Source of the DNA: Paenibacillus bovis
GTDB lineage: Bacteria > Bacillota > Bacilli > Bacillales > Bacillaceae_C
Assembly: GCA_007679095.1 (NCBI GenBank)
Contig: VEFU01000007.1
Coordinates: 1-64,000, forward strand
Direction of reading: 5' to 3'
DNA length: 64,000 nucleotides
Every line of letters starts with the position of its first letter. The stretch's first letter is position 1. The position numbers were made by a program, and so were the translations under genes. This document shows, piece by piece, positions 30,923 through 40,444 of the stretch. Below the pieces are notes generated by a model, which saw only the letters and a program-made list of their open reading frames with translations, was not told the origin of the DNA and ran no database searches.

Positions 30923-31107
30923 GGCTCTGTTAAAGTTCATTGTTGTTAACAACTTAGTTGATTGTAGCGGATGTCCACGAGACTCCTGCGGGAACAGCAC
31001 GAGCCGAAGATCCACTTGGCAAAGCAGTTTTCTTTGCCAAGTTAGCTGAGGCCGTGCCCGCGGAAAGTGTAGTGTATTTCCGAAGCGATATAGGTACACC
31101 AACATAC
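30923..31107. repeat. Palindromic repeat family B, chimeric copy
   Basis: 30923-31067 matches 47229-47373 with only a few differences, including the inner 10-bp hairpin CTTGGCAAAG...CTTTGCCAAG. At 31068 the match stops; the rest (AGTGTATTTCCGAAGCG..) instead matches the interior of family A at about 34815-34850. The normal right end of family B is absent. Confidence 0.8.
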
Positions 31108-31113
31108 CTCTAA

Positions 31114-33756
31114 TTACTTAACTAATCGTGTTTGTATTACCTTATTAATCTCCATTAGTATTACCGCAGCTAATGCTAATCCAGCTGCAATCAACCACTC
31201 GTCCCAACCAAATGCTGCAGGTATTGCAAATATTTCTCTTATTACCGGAAGAACTGTAACACCATATAACAAGAAACAAACAATTACAGCACCAATTACA
31301 TATTTATTGCTAAAAAATCCTGCTCCGAATGCTGTTTGAACATTGGATCTTGCCGCAAAGGTCTGTAAAGTTCTTGCTAATATAAGTGTCGTAAATGCCA
31401 TCGCTACTCCCATTTCTGTAGATGTTTTTAAGCCAATGTAGTGTGAAATGATCACTACAATCCCAATTAATAATCCACGAGTGATGACAGCTTTTAATGT
31501 TCCCCCTGCAAAAATCCCTTCATGAAGATTACGTGGCTTCTTCTTCATCACTCCGGGCTCAGCTTTCTCCATTCCTAACGCAATCGCAGGGAGTGAATCA
31601 TTAATAAGATTAATAAAGAGAAGTTGTAATGCAGTAAATGGATTGGGCATATTCATAAATACTGCAAAAAGAATGGCAATAATAGCACCTAAGTTACCTG
31701 CAAATAAATAACTAATTGCTTTTTTTATATTATTGTAAACCGTACGGCCGACACCTACAGCATTTACAATCGAGACAAAATTATCATCTGTTAAAATCAT
31801 TGCCGAGGCATCTTTTGCAACCTCTGTTCCACTACCCATGGCTATGCCTATATCTGCTTGTTTCAATGCAGGCGCATCATTTACACCATCACCCGTCATT
31901 GCTGTAACATTCCCTTTTTTTTGCCACGCCTTAACAATTCTTATTTTGTTTTCTGGTGAAACACGAGCATACACTGATATTCTTTCTAACTTTTCATTAA
32001 GTTCTTCATCCGTTAACGCATCAAGCTCTTGACCTGTTAGTGCTATATCATTCTTGTCCATTAATCCAATATCACGTCCATTTGCTTGGGCAGTTGTCTT
32101 ATGATCACCAGTAATCATTATGGTCCGGATTCCTGCATTTTTCGCTTCCTTAATAGACCCATAAACAGCTTCACGTGGTGGATCTATCATCGCTGTTAAT
32201 CCAACTAAGACTAGTTCATACTCATCTTCTATGGATATATTAGTTTTTTCGTCTGGAATCCGTTTATATCCATATGCTAGTACACGTAAGGCTTGCTTAG
32301 AAAACTCCTCATTCGCTTTTTGAAAACGTTGAAGTATTTCAGGTGTAAGTGGCTGTACCTTCCCATCCAGATATACGGAAGAGCAACGCTTAAACATTAC
32401 ATCTGGACCACCTTTTGTTAGCATTGTTTTACCACTATTAAACGTGTGTAATGTCGACATTAGCTTTCTATCCGAATCGAAGGGTATTTCAGCTTCTCGT
32501 TTAAAAGTAGCGCGGATTTCTCTATAGTCTTTATTATTTTTATTACAAAAATCAATTAGGGCTACTTCCGTTGGATCCCCTATCTCTTGGCCGTCTTCGG
32601 ATATATGAGAATCATTACATAACACCGCTATCCCCATTAGACGAGTTTGTGCATTATTCCATTCTTTTGGATTTTCCGGAAAACTTTCCTCTGGATTATC
32701 CGGTAAGAAATAATCAGTAACGGTCATTTTATTTTGCGTCAATGTACCTGTTTTATCTGTACAAATAACACTTGTTGACCCTAATGTTTCAACTGCAGGG
32801 AGTTTCCGGATGACAGCATGTTGTTTTGCCATTTTTGTTGTACCAACTGCTAGTACAATCGTTACAATGGAAGAAAGCGCCTCTGGAATTGCTGCGACAG
32901 CAACGGCAACAGCAAACATAAAAGCATTCAACATACTTTCACCTAAATTGGCTGTATTCTGATTAAACCAGATCCGTCCCGCTTCTGCAGCAAAAATAAT
33001 AATACATAAAACTAGTATTCCAATACTAAGTTTTTTACTAAAGTCGTCCAATTTTTGTTGTAATGGAGTTTGTTTAGATTCTGCAGTTTCAATCATATGA
33101 GCTATTTTTCCAATTTCCGTTTCCTTTGCAGTAGCAGTTACAACAAATTTCCCGCGTCCATATACAACAAGTGAACCACTATACACCATATTCCTACGAT
33201 CACCTAAAGGCACTTCTTTTGTAAGAGTTATTGTATTTTTCTCGACTGCTTCTGATTCACCTGTTAGCATACCTTCGTTCACTTTTAACGATCCGCTTTC
33301 TATAATTCGACCATCTGCCGGTATAAAGTCACCCGCATCAAGTAATACGATATCCCCTTTTACAAGTTCTCTAGCAGGGATACTTATATTACTCCCATCT
33401 CTCAGTACTTTTGCAATTGGAGAAGACATTTGTTTTAAAGCATCTAGAGAGCTCTCCGCTTTTCGCGTTTGTATTACACTTATAATCGCATTAATGATTA
33501 GAACTAAGAAGATAATAATGGATTCAACTACTTCTCCAAGTAATAACTGAATTGCTGCGACGATTAGGAGAATAATTACCATCGCATCTTTAAAAGTTGA
33601 TAGAAATAATTTCCATGTTGGTTCTTTTTCTTTTCCTTCGATTTCGTTATATCCATTCGTTTCTAACCTTTTGGTAGCTTCTGAAGATGAAAGGCCATCT
33701 TCTGTTACATTCAGTTGCTGTATTACATCATCAGGATTCTTTTGATAAAACTCCAT
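31114..33756 (-). CDS. P-type cation ATPase (Ca2+/Mn2+ exporter type)
   Basis: 880 aa P2-type ATPase, similar in layout to B. subtilis YloB and Lactococcus YoaB. Phosphorylation site D334 in CTDKTGTLTQ, TGES actuator motif (about 165), PEAL in helix 4 (about 291-294), hinge MTGDGVNDAPALK and helix-6 NLINDSLPAIALG, the Asn/Asp pair used by SERCA-type pumps. It expels divalent cations at the expense of ATP. The yybP-ykoY riboswitch just upstream points to Mn2+ export in vivo; Ca2+ transport is equally compatible with the residues. Confidence 0.9.
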   Translation of the reverse strand: MEFYQKNPDDVIQQLNVTEDGLSSSEATKRLETNGYNEIEGKEKEPTWKLFLSTFKDAMVIILLIVAAIQLLLGEVVESIIIFLVLIINAIISVIQTRKAESSLDALKQMSSPIAKVLRDGSNISIPARELVKGDIVLLDAGDFIPADGRIIESGSLKVNEGMLTGESEAVEKNTITLTKEVPLGDRRNMVYSGSLVVYGRGKFVVTATAKETEIGKIAHMIETAESKQTPLQQKLDDFSKKLSIGILVLCIIIFAAEAGRIWFNQNTANLGESMLNAFMFAVAVAVAAIPEALSSIVTIVLAVGTTKMAKQHAVIRKLPAVETLGSTSVICTDKTGTLTQNKMTVTDYFLPDNPEESFPENPKEWNNAQTRLMGIAVLCNDSHISEDGQEIGDPTEVALIDFCNKNNKDYREIRATFKREAEIPFDSDRKLMSTLHTFNSGKTMLTKGGPDVMFKRCSSVYLDGKVQPLTPEILQRFQKANEEFSKQALRVLAYGYKRIPDEKTNISIEDEYELVLVGLTAMIDPPREAVYGSIKEAKNAGIRTIMITGDHKTTAQANGRDIGLMDKNDIALTGQELDALTDEELNEKLERISVYARVSPENKIRIVKAWQKKGNVTAMTGDGVNDAPALKQADIGIAMGSGTEVAKDASAMILTDDNFVSIVNAVGVGRTVYNNIKKAISYLFAGNLGAIIAILFAVFMNMPNPFTALQLLFINLINDSLPAIALGMEKAEPGVMKKKPRNLHEGIFAGGTLKAVITRGLLIGIVVIISHYIGLKTSTEMGVAMAFTTLILARTLQTFAARSNVQTAFGAGFFSNKYVIGAVIVCFLLYGVTVLPVIREIFAIPAAFGWDEWLIAAGLALAAVILMEINKVIQTRLVK

Positions 33757-33811
33757 TTATTCATACTCCTTCCTACAATCTTCTTTGTTATTGTACCCAA
33801 CGATAGAAATT

Positions 33812-33952
33812 AAAAAAGCGAGACCTTTGCCGTTGAAGGCAAAGGTCTCGCAAAACAATTTCTTGTTAATAAAGCCGATGTTACATAACATGAAATGACG
33901 ACTTTATTTAGAGCTAATACAAATAGCTCTAGAGCTACTCCCCTTTGAAATT
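33812..33952 (-). promoter_or_regulatory. yybP-ykoY manganese riboswitch
   Basis: On the minus strand: CAAAGGGGAGTAGC (about 33947-33934), AAAGTCGTCA, CGGCTTTATTAACA and GCGAGACCTTTGCC, the conserved pieces of the yybP-ykoY aptamer in the right order. The closing P1 helix (CAAAGG with CCTTTG) competes with a perfect terminator (GCGAGACCTTTGCC/GGCAAAGGTCTCGC, then T6, 33851-33812). Mn2+ binding should stabilise P1, prevent termination and switch the ATPase on. The same aptamer controls yoaB, a P-type ATPase, in Lactococcus. Confidence 0.95.
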
Positions 33953-34013
33953 TATCAAAGTATATAATAAATACTATCATTGAAAGGCTGCAAAAGAAAA
34001 ATAATTTGATTCC

Positions 34014-34541
34014 TTATTCAGAAAATTTTTCGTAATAAATTGTTTCTTCTATAGGAAGAAGTTTTTTAGGGTCAGGTAATTTTTTCGGGTAGCCCATCCC
34101 TATTATCGCCACTACACGCCGATCTTCAGGAATGTCTAATTTACTCCGAACATAGCTTTCTCTTTGTTCAGATTCTTTTTCATCCTCAGAATGGTAAACT
34201 GCACCAAACGCAGCTCCTAATCCGAGATCGACAGCATTCAACCATATAAATCCACATGCAATCGATGTATCTTGTAACCAATATTTACTAATATTAGGAC
34301 GTCCTAAAACAACAACAGCTGCCATTGCTTCCCTCAGCCATGGCATATAAGGGGTCGTTTGCGCTAAATAATCCAGCGTTTCTCTAGTACGAACAATAAT
34401 GAATTCTTTTGAAGGTAAGTTATTTCCAGAAGGAGAAAGATAAGCTGATTCGATTATTTTTTGAACTATATCATCTGGAAGCTCTTTCTGCTCAAAACTA
34501 GTTATTTCCCTTCTTTGTTTAATTGCCTCTAATACATTCAT
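34014..34541 (-). CDS. Nitroreductase-family flavoprotein
   Basis: 175 aa FMN-dependent nitroreductase fold. FMN-binding start AIKQRREITSF, SPSGNNLPSKEFIIV, and the C-terminal AIIGMGYP. Substrate unknown; family members reduce quinones, nitro compounds or act in detoxification. Monocistronic, upstream of the Mn2+ riboswitch and its ATPase, without visible functional linkage. Confidence 0.85.
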   Translation of the reverse strand: MNVLEAIKQRREITSFEQKELPDDIVQKIIESAYLSPSGNNLPSKEFIIVRTRETLDYLAQTTPYMPWLREAMAAVVVLGRPNISKYWLQDTSIACGFIWLNAVDLGLGAAFGAVYHSEDEKESEQRESYVRSKLDIPEDRRVVAIIGMGYPKKLPDPKKLLPIEETIYYEKFSE

Positions 34542-34669
34542 ATTCCTCTCTCCTAATTTGAATTTTAGAAATATTCCATTCTTATTATAACATATTCCCC
34601 CTTAATTCAACGTAGTCCAATAGAATTTATATGTTTATAAACTAAGTAAAATGATGACGCATTAAAAGA

Positions 34670-34700
34670 GAGATTGCGACAAAGGAATATGGTTGCAAAT
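34670..34700. repeat. Isolated left end of repeat family A
   Basis: GAGATTGCGACAAAGGAATA followed by TGGTTGCAAAT repeats the left end of the fuller copy that begins only 4 nt later, as if one element inserted into or beside another. Confidence 0.6.
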
Positions 34701-34703
34701 CAA

Positions 34704-34894
34704 GAGGCTGGGACAGAGGTATATGGATGCAAATAAAAACCGAACTATAACTTGTTTCAAAACAAGGTAGTTCGGTCATTTTATCAATTATAAAAATTTT
34801 ATAGTTACCAGCGAAGTGTATTTCCGAAGCGTTATAGCTACACTTACATTGTTCGGATTTACATCCAGGTCAAATCGTTTTGTCTCAACCTCTA
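34704..34894. repeat. Palindromic repeat family A, fullest copy
   Basis: 191 nt, ending 10 nt before the fni stop. Imperfect terminal inverted repeats: GAGGCTGGGACAGAGG left, CAAATCGTTTTGTCTCAACCTC right. Inner hairpins: CCGAACTATAACTTG/CAAGGTAGTTCGG and TTATAGTTACC...GTTATAGCTAC. It has no coding capacity and probably also ends the mevalonate operon transcript. Confidence 0.8.
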
Positions 34895-34904
34895 GTAAGT
34901 CTCT

Positions 34905-35945
34905 CTACATACCTAGGTCTCCTCGTTGTATTCGGTCTGTTTGTTTTAATTCCTCTATGTTTTTACAACCAGTAGCAAACATGGTGAGTCGTAATTCTAG
35001 CTCACGAGTTTCCATTACCTCAAGCACACCTTCTACTGATTCTGTTGCTTCTTTTAAAATTGAACGACCATAACCAGCAAAGTCCGCTCCTATTGCTATG
35101 GCTTTAGCTGCATCTAGTCCTGTTTTCATCCCCCCACTAGCAATGAGGGGCACCGGTATATTTTCTTTTTTGACAGAATTAATACAATCAACTGTAGAGA
35201 TGCCCCATTCTGTAAAAGCTTCTGCAGCTTTTCTTTTAACTGGATTTTTGGAACGCATTTTCTCCACTTGACTCCATGATGTTCCTCCTGCTCCAGCAAC
35301 ATCAACAAACGATATTCCTACATCATATAGTTTCTTTGCTGTTTTCCCGTCAATCCCCCAACCAACTTCTTTGACACCAACGGGAACAGATAATGTAGTA
35401 CAAATCTCTTCTATTTTAGTTAATAAATCTTTGAAGTTTGTATTGCCTTCTTCTTGGATTACTTCTTGAATACTATTTAAATGAAGAACAAGGGCATTTG
35501 CATCTGTTATATCTATTATTTGTTCACACTGTTCTACTCCGAATCCATAGTTAAATTGAACTGCACCCAAGTTAGCAATTATCGGGATATCTGGAGCATA
35601 TTTTCTTACTTGAAATGAGGAATGAAACTCTTTACTTTCTATTAGTGCTCTAGTGGATCCAAGCGCTAAAGACCATCCTCTTGCTTGTGCTGCTTGTGCC
35701 AAATGACGATTTATTGTATCCGCAAATTCCGCTCCACCAGTCATCGAACTTATAAGGAAAGGCGTTTTACAGTCTTTACCTAAAAAGTTAGTTGCGATGG
35801 AAATTTCATCAAAATCTATTTCAGGAAGTGCATTATGAATAAAAGTAATTTTTTCAAACCCTGTTGTTATATCGTTACCTGTTACTTTTTCATTTAATGC
35901 AATTTGAATATGTTCAGATTTACGCTTATTAATTGAATTAGACAT
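34905..35945 (-). CDS. fni: Type 2 isopentenyl-diphosphate delta-isomerase
   Basis: 346 aa FMN/NADPH-dependent enzyme interconverting IPP and DMAPP. TIM-barrel signatures ISSMTGGAEFADTINR, ALGSTRALIE, VGVKEVGWG, DVAGAGGTSW and GGMKTGLDAAKAIAIGAD. Last gene of the mvaK1-mvaD-mvaK2-fni operon, 3 nt after mvaK2. B. subtilis also has fni but makes IPP by the MEP route; here it sits with mevalonate genes. Confidence 0.95.
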   Translation of the reverse strand: MSNSINKRKSEHIQIALNEKVTGNDITTGFEKITFIHNALPEIDFDEISIATNFLGKDCKTPFLISSMTGGAEFADTINRHLAQAAQARGWSLALGSTRALIESKEFHSSFQVRKYAPDIPIIANLGAVQFNYGFGVEQCEQIIDITDANALVLHLNSIQEVIQEEGNTNFKDLLTKIEEICTTLSVPVGVKEVGWGIDGKTAKKLYDVGISFVDVAGAGGTSWSQVEKMRSKNPVKRKAAEAFTEWGISTVDCINSVKKENIPVPLIASGGMKTGLDAAKAIAIGADFAGYGRSILKEATESVEGVLEVMETRELELRLTMFATGCKNIEELKQTDRIQRGDLGM

Positions 35946-35948
35946 GAT

Positions 35949-37064
35949 TCACTTCCTTTCTAATAGGGGTTCTATTGTTGCTCCATCTTTTGATACCTGT
36001 AAATCAAGCGGCATAATTCCATGCGATTGCCATTCGTTTTGTAGTGGTGTAACTAAAGAAGGATCTGTGATAAATGCAATACCACAATCACCACCACCTG
36101 CACCAGATGATTTCCCAGCACCATATTTATTAGCGATCCTTATTAAACTTTCTAATTGTGGTGTTTCTATATTAACTCCGGCATGTTCTCCAAGCTTTTT
36201 TAAAGCCATTCGATTTTGTTTCAAACTATCAATCGCAATTTTTCCATTGTCATCTAAGAAACTATTGATTAAATTGTTTACTGCAATTTTACTTTCTTTT
36301 AAAAATCGATCATATAATGATGGTTGTTCTTGCTTTAGTTTCATAACAATGTTCACCATTGGAGCTGTAGATGCCTCACTGCTTGTCCATCCAACAACTA
36401 AATTAAAATATTCCGGAGGTGTCAGTGGCTTGATTATTAAACCTGGCCATTTTTCGCGAAGTAATGTTGAAATATGAACTTTTTCCTCTATTTGTTTCTT
36501 TATCCAATTCAATTCGAACGTACTGAAACCTAACCATCCGCCAAATGTCGAAGCAGCAATATCCGCACATGAACCATTACCTTGTGTCTTAATATGTGCC
36601 ATAGCAGCTAGCTTGAAGATATTTTCCTTCTTTGGCTTTATTTTTTCATTTTGATAAAAATGAAATAGAGCAGAAATGACAGAAACTACGACTGCTGCGC
36701 TAGACCCTAACCCGTACTTCTTACCTGATACATCATCTAATTCACTCGTTATCGATAATGCAAACGGTCTTATTTCAACAGAGTTTTCCTGCAAAAGCGT
36801 ATAAAACAATGAAATTGCATTCTTGATAAAAGCTAATTTAGAACCTTCCGGATGAAAGGTAAGCTCACCATCTTTCCAGCTCCAACTAACAGAATCATAC
36901 CCTAACTGTGGCAAATGTAATTGATTTTCCTTATATGTTTTTATTTCCGTTTTCATATATCGATTAACAGCGATTACGATCGCTAAGTTTCCAGGCTCCA
37001 GAACTGCATATTCTCCTGCAATAAATAATTTACCAGGAACTTTAATTTTATATGAATTATACAT
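35949..37064 (-). CDS. mvaK2: Phosphomevalonate kinase
   Basis: 371 aa GHMP kinase making mevalonate diphosphate. VPGKLFIAGEYAVLEPGN at the N-terminus, phosphate loop YGLGSSAAVVVS (about 117-128) and the C-terminal GKSSGAGGGDCGIAF are diagnostic. It overlaps the end of mvaD by 8 nt, so translation is coupled. Confidence 0.93.
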   Translation of the reverse strand: MYNSYKIKVPGKLFIAGEYAVLEPGNLAIVIAVNRYMKTEIKTYKENQLHLPQLGYDSVSWSWKDGELTFHPEGSKLAFIKNAISLFYTLLQENSVEIRPFALSITSELDDVSGKKYGLGSSAAVVVSVISALFHFYQNEKIKPKKENIFKLAAMAHIKTQGNGSCADIAASTFGGWLGFSTFELNWIKKQIEEKVHISTLLREKWPGLIIKPLTPPEYFNLVVGWTSSEASTAPMVNIVMKLKQEQPSLYDRFLKESKIAVNNLINSFLDDNGKIAIDSLKQNRMALKKLGEHAGVNIETPQLESLIRIANKYGAGKSSGAGGGDCGIAFITDPSLVTPLQNEWQSHGIMPLDLQVSKDGATIEPLLERK

Positions 37065-38100
37065 TTGTTACATCCCCATTTAGTAGATCACATGAATGAA
37101 TCTCCTTCTTATTTTCTAAGTAGCTAATTCCTGGGCCAGGTTGACAAGTATGGACATCTTTCACCATTGGAAGTCCTTGAAGAGTTTTAAAAACTATTTC
37201 TTCATCTTTTGATTCACATATAACTTTGACATTTGGACCAGCATCGATTGTAAAATATGCTTCAATACCTTTAGCACGCAATTCTTGAATCACATTCATT
37301 ATCTCTATCGTCGCACCTTGCCAATACATAAACGGTGGATTAGCCCCTAAAGTAGTGGCATGCATCTTCAAAGCATTTTTCTCTAAAACCGTTCCTAGCT
37401 TTTCAAAATCACGTTCATTTATTGCATGACGTGCAATAGAAAGATCTTGGTCAATCGTTTCTAGCCAACCGGAGTAGAAAACGGAAGTTTGGACTGTTCG
37501 TTTCATCCCTTCTCTACTTAATATCTTCTTCGGTTTAGATTCCAACAGTACAGACAGTATGCTTAGCTTCCATTCATTTGGGTGTAACAGTTGTTCTGCA
37601 TAGGAGTCGGTTCCATCCTCTTTTTCCCCTTTATGCCATTCTACAAAGCCACCATATATGGAGCGACAAGCTGATCCTGAACCTTGTCGTGCAATTTGTG
37701 ATAATTCTCTAAAATCTAGATCTAAACCAATTGCCTTTATTGCTGCAGCTGCCAATGCAGCGAAGCCAGATGCAGATGATGCAAATCCTGCAGACGTCGG
37801 AACATCATTAATGGAATCTACTACCGCATAAATATTCCGTCCCACTAGCTTTCGAATTATATTCAAGGGCCGCGAAATCTTTTCTGTTTCCTCTTTACTA
37901 GCGATATTTCCATTTAATAAAAATATATCTTCATTTAAACAAGAACAAAATTGCACTGTTGTTGTCGTATAAAACTTATCTAATGTGATGGAGATACTAT
38001 TATTCATAGGTAATATAAGTTCTTCATTACGTTTACCCCAATATTTTATTAGTGCAATATTCGTGTGGGCACGTGCTGTCACTGCCTCCAATTCATTCAC
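37057..38100 (-). CDS. mvaD: Diphosphomevalonate decarboxylase
   Basis: 347 aa GHMP-fold enzyme producing IPP. ALIKYWGKRNEELILP, TSAGFASSASGFAALA (phosphate loop) and RQGSGSACRSIYGGFVEW are family hallmarks; the catalytic Asp is expected in the TIDAGPNVK segment. GTG start at 38100 overlaps the mvaK1 stop; internal TTG/GTG starts a few codons later cannot be excluded. Confidence 0.94.
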   Translation of the reverse strand: MNELEAVTARAHTNIALIKYWGKRNEELILPMNNSISITLDKFYTTTTVQFCSCLNEDIFLLNGNIASKEETEKISRPLNIIRKLVGRNIYAVVDSINDVPTSAGFASSASGFAALAAAAIKAIGLDLDFRELSQIARQGSGSACRSIYGGFVEWHKGEKEDGTDSYAEQLLHPNEWKLSILSVLLESKPKKILSREGMKRTVQTSVFYSGWLETIDQDLSIARHAINERDFEKLGTVLEKNALKMHATTLGANPPFMYWQGATIEIMNVIQELRAKGIEAYFTIDAGPNVKVICESKDEEIVFKTLQGLPMVKDVHTCQPGPGISYLENKKEIHSCDLLNGDVTNV

Positions 38101-39049
38101 CCCTATCTAAGCCAATTTGAAAATACCATGTTTGGTTCGCTCCTGCTTTTTTTAATTGTTTTGAAACGATTCTCGCATGTTCGATACTATTTGCCAAAGC
38201 AATAATGCAACCGCCTCTTCCTCCACCTGTTAATTTAGCTCCGAGTGCTCCTTCTTGCAATGCTACATCTACTAAATAATCTATACCTTGATCACTTACA
38301 CCTAATAGAACTAATTCCTTTTGTGCAAGATTCATCATTTCTCCAAGTGTAGTCGCATCACCTATTAGTAAGGCTTCTTTTGCTTTATACGTATATAGTT
38401 CTAGTAGATTGATGGAATTCTCTGTTCTACTTGGTTCTGCTATATACTTTTCACGTATACTTTCAACTGCAGTACGTGTATCACCGACTCTACCAGAATC
38501 TCCTACAACGACATAAAACGGGTCTTGTATATGTAACGGAATGATAGGTTTCTTTTTTTGAAACCAGATGGGGTGCTCGCTGGATGCAGCAAACATATCT
38601 ATCCCACTAGGATTCCCGTGAGCATATTTTTCAGCATTATGGACTAAATGCATTAGTAATTTTTCATCGATAGGTAGCTTATAAAAGGAAAATAAACTGC
38701 GAACAATCGCAATTGCTAATGCAGCACTAGACCCTAATCCTCTCCCAATAGGAATGCTGGAAGATATTCTTATAAGAAAACCCTCCTGAGGCTTATTTAA
38801 CACCTTACAGGTTTCCAATATACAAGCAGAAATTCCAATAAGCATATCTGGGATTTCTGATAGTAAGCCACTATAGTAAGGAGATTCCATCATAATCGGA
38901 CCATTCATCCCAAATACTTCTGACTTCGCCTCTATCGTTGGAAAAGGAAGTGCTATTGCAGGTTTTCCATAGACTACCGAGTGCTCACCAATCAATATTA
39001 GTTTACTGTAGGATGTACCAATGCCGAAATCATTAGAGGTTTTATTCAA
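38093..39049 (-). CDS. mvaK1: Mevalonate kinase
   Basis: 318 aa GHMP kinase phosphorylating mevalonate. KLILIGEHSVVYGKPAIALP, PIGRGLGSSAALAIAIV (phosphate loop), AHGNPSGIDMFA and GAKLTGGGRGGCIIAL. The open frame starts at ATG 39064, but GGAGGTG lies inside it and points to TTG 39049. First mevalonate gene, 39 nt behind the TctA-like permease. HMG-CoA synthase and reductase are not in the window. Confidence 0.93.
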   Translation of the reverse strand: MNKTSNDFGIGTSYSKLILIGEHSVVYGKPAIALPFPTIEAKSEVFGMNGPIMMESPYYSGLLSEIPDMLIGISACILETCKVLNKPQEGFLIRISSSIPIGRGLGSSAALAIAIVRSLFSFYKLPIDEKLLMHLVHNAEKYAHGNPSGIDMFAASSEHPIWFQKKKPIIPLHIQDPFYVVVGDSGRVGDTRTAVESIREKYIAEPSRTENSINLLELYTYKAKEALLIGDATTLGEMMNLAQKELVLLGVSDQGIDYLVDVALQEGALGAKLTGGGRGGCIIALANSIEHARIVSKQLKKAGANQTWYFQIGLDRGE

Positions 39050-39088
39050 ATAATACACCTCCATCTTTCCATCCTTTTTACATGTTGA

Positions 39089-40444
39089 TTATCCCGCTAA
39101 TTTACTTATTAACCAAGGTGCTGAATAAAGTATCATGAATAAGACACCGTAATTTATTCCCCAACGATGTAATAATCCCGCAACTAAACCAATTAGAATT
39201 ACACCACCAATGTTTAACCAACCTGCGTCCATAAATGCAAGTAAGATGACAAGGCCAAAAAATAATCCTAGCATTGCTTCATGAGGAACCCATTTAAAAA
39301 CAAAAACACAAATTTGTTGAGAATACTTCACAATCACAAAATAGGTTATGCCTAGTGCAACGATAGCACCTATTATAGTAGCCCATACAAAATCAGACAT
39401 CGACAATATATGATGCATGTTATGTTCTAAAGTAAATACAGGAGGTGCATTAAATAAAGCATTTGCAGGTCCCAAGGCAACAGAAGACAAAGGGATCCCT
39501 AATGCAATTAATGGGATAAGTGTACCGGATATGTATGTAGCATTTGCTAAAGCCTCCATACATGCTATTGCTAACGATGATTTCTTTACTGAATCTTTGA
39601 TTCGACTTGAAAACAATTCCCCAACTAATACAGTTGTTCCAACAGCACTCAATATAAAGGTCATTGAACCAATTACAGAAGAAATAGAGCTTTTCACAAC
39701 TTCTTCCCTTGTTAATATTTTAAATGGATTTGGAAATTTCATTTTTTCTTTGTTTTTATTTAGGAGAATTGTTTTTTTACCATAACGTTCAAGGCTATTT
39801 CGTTTTTCTTTATTTAGTAATTCAAATAATGTAATAATAACTGGCCCAATTGTAATTCCTAAGAAAAAAGATATAAATACATTTGTGCCTTCAGGGACAA
39901 TTCCTAACCCCCAATATAAATGTCTTAATCCTTGTATTAGTAATGCAAATGGAATGATAGCTGCAAGTGCAAGTAACCTATTTTTTGATAAAAGTGCTAA
40001 TATAATCGTACCGATGAAAAAAAGAGGATTGGCAAAATCTTTTATGGCGTCAGCTACTGGTATTAGTGCATTTGCAAGGAGCAAACTAACTGGTACTGCT
40101 ACTAATGTTCCAACAACGGATCCGGAGACCATCTTACGAATACTCACATCTGCAAATCCATGTTTTTTTAATACTAGAGCATGTTCTACCATAGGAGTTG
40201 CCATTACTCCCCCAGGAATTCCGGCAACAGCAACTGGGACAGAATCAGTTAATTTATTTGCAATGATTGCAGACATAAAGAAAGTTAGAACTAATATTGG
40301 TTCAAGCCCAGATAATACAATTACTAACATTACAGGCGCTATCGTTGCCGTTTCATCTGTACCTGGGGCGATTCCAACGATTGTATAGATTACTGCACCT
40401 AATATCGCAACCATTACCATTTGTAATAACAATATCGGATCCAT
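39089..40444 (-). CDS. TctA-family (tripartite tricarboxylate transporter-like) permease
   Basis: 451 aa with about 10-12 membrane helices. GIAPGTDETATIAPVM and GIPGGVMATPMVEHALVLKKHG match the two TctA signature loops (PGLGPT and NIPG.. types), and GTLIPLIALGIPLSSVAL the second half. Typical TctA is about 500 aa and works with TctB and a TctC binding protein; no TctC is near. The small two-helix protein upstream may stand in for TctB. Its stop is close to mvaK1, and one promoter with a Fur box precedes both. Substrate unknown: citrate-like, or mevalonate by context. Confidence 0.75.
   Translation of the reverse strand: MDPILLLQMVMVAILGAVIYTIVGIAPGTDETATIAPVMLVIVLSGLEPILVLTFFMSAIIANKLTDSVPVAVAGIPGGVMATPMVEHALVLKKHGFADVSIRKMVSGSVVGTLVAVPVSLLLANALIPVADAIKDFANPLFFIGTIILALLSKNRLLALAAIIPFALLIQGLRHLYWGLGIVPEGTNVFISFFLGITIGPVIITLFELLNKEKRNSLERYGKKTILLNKNKEKMKFPNPFKILTREEVVKSSISSVIGSMTFILSAVGTTVLVGELFSSRIKDSVKKSSLAIACMEALANATYISGTLIPLIALGIPLSSVALGPANALFNAPPVFTLEHNMHHILSMSDFVWATIIGAIVALGITYFVIVKYSQQICVFVFKWVPHEAMLGLFFGLVILLAFMDAGWLNIGGVILIGLVAGLLHRWGINYGVLFMILYSAPWLISKLAG

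Noticed and set aside
30914-31105. 63-aa minus-strand ORF
   Set aside because: Lies wholly inside the family B palindromic repeat; no ribosome site of note.
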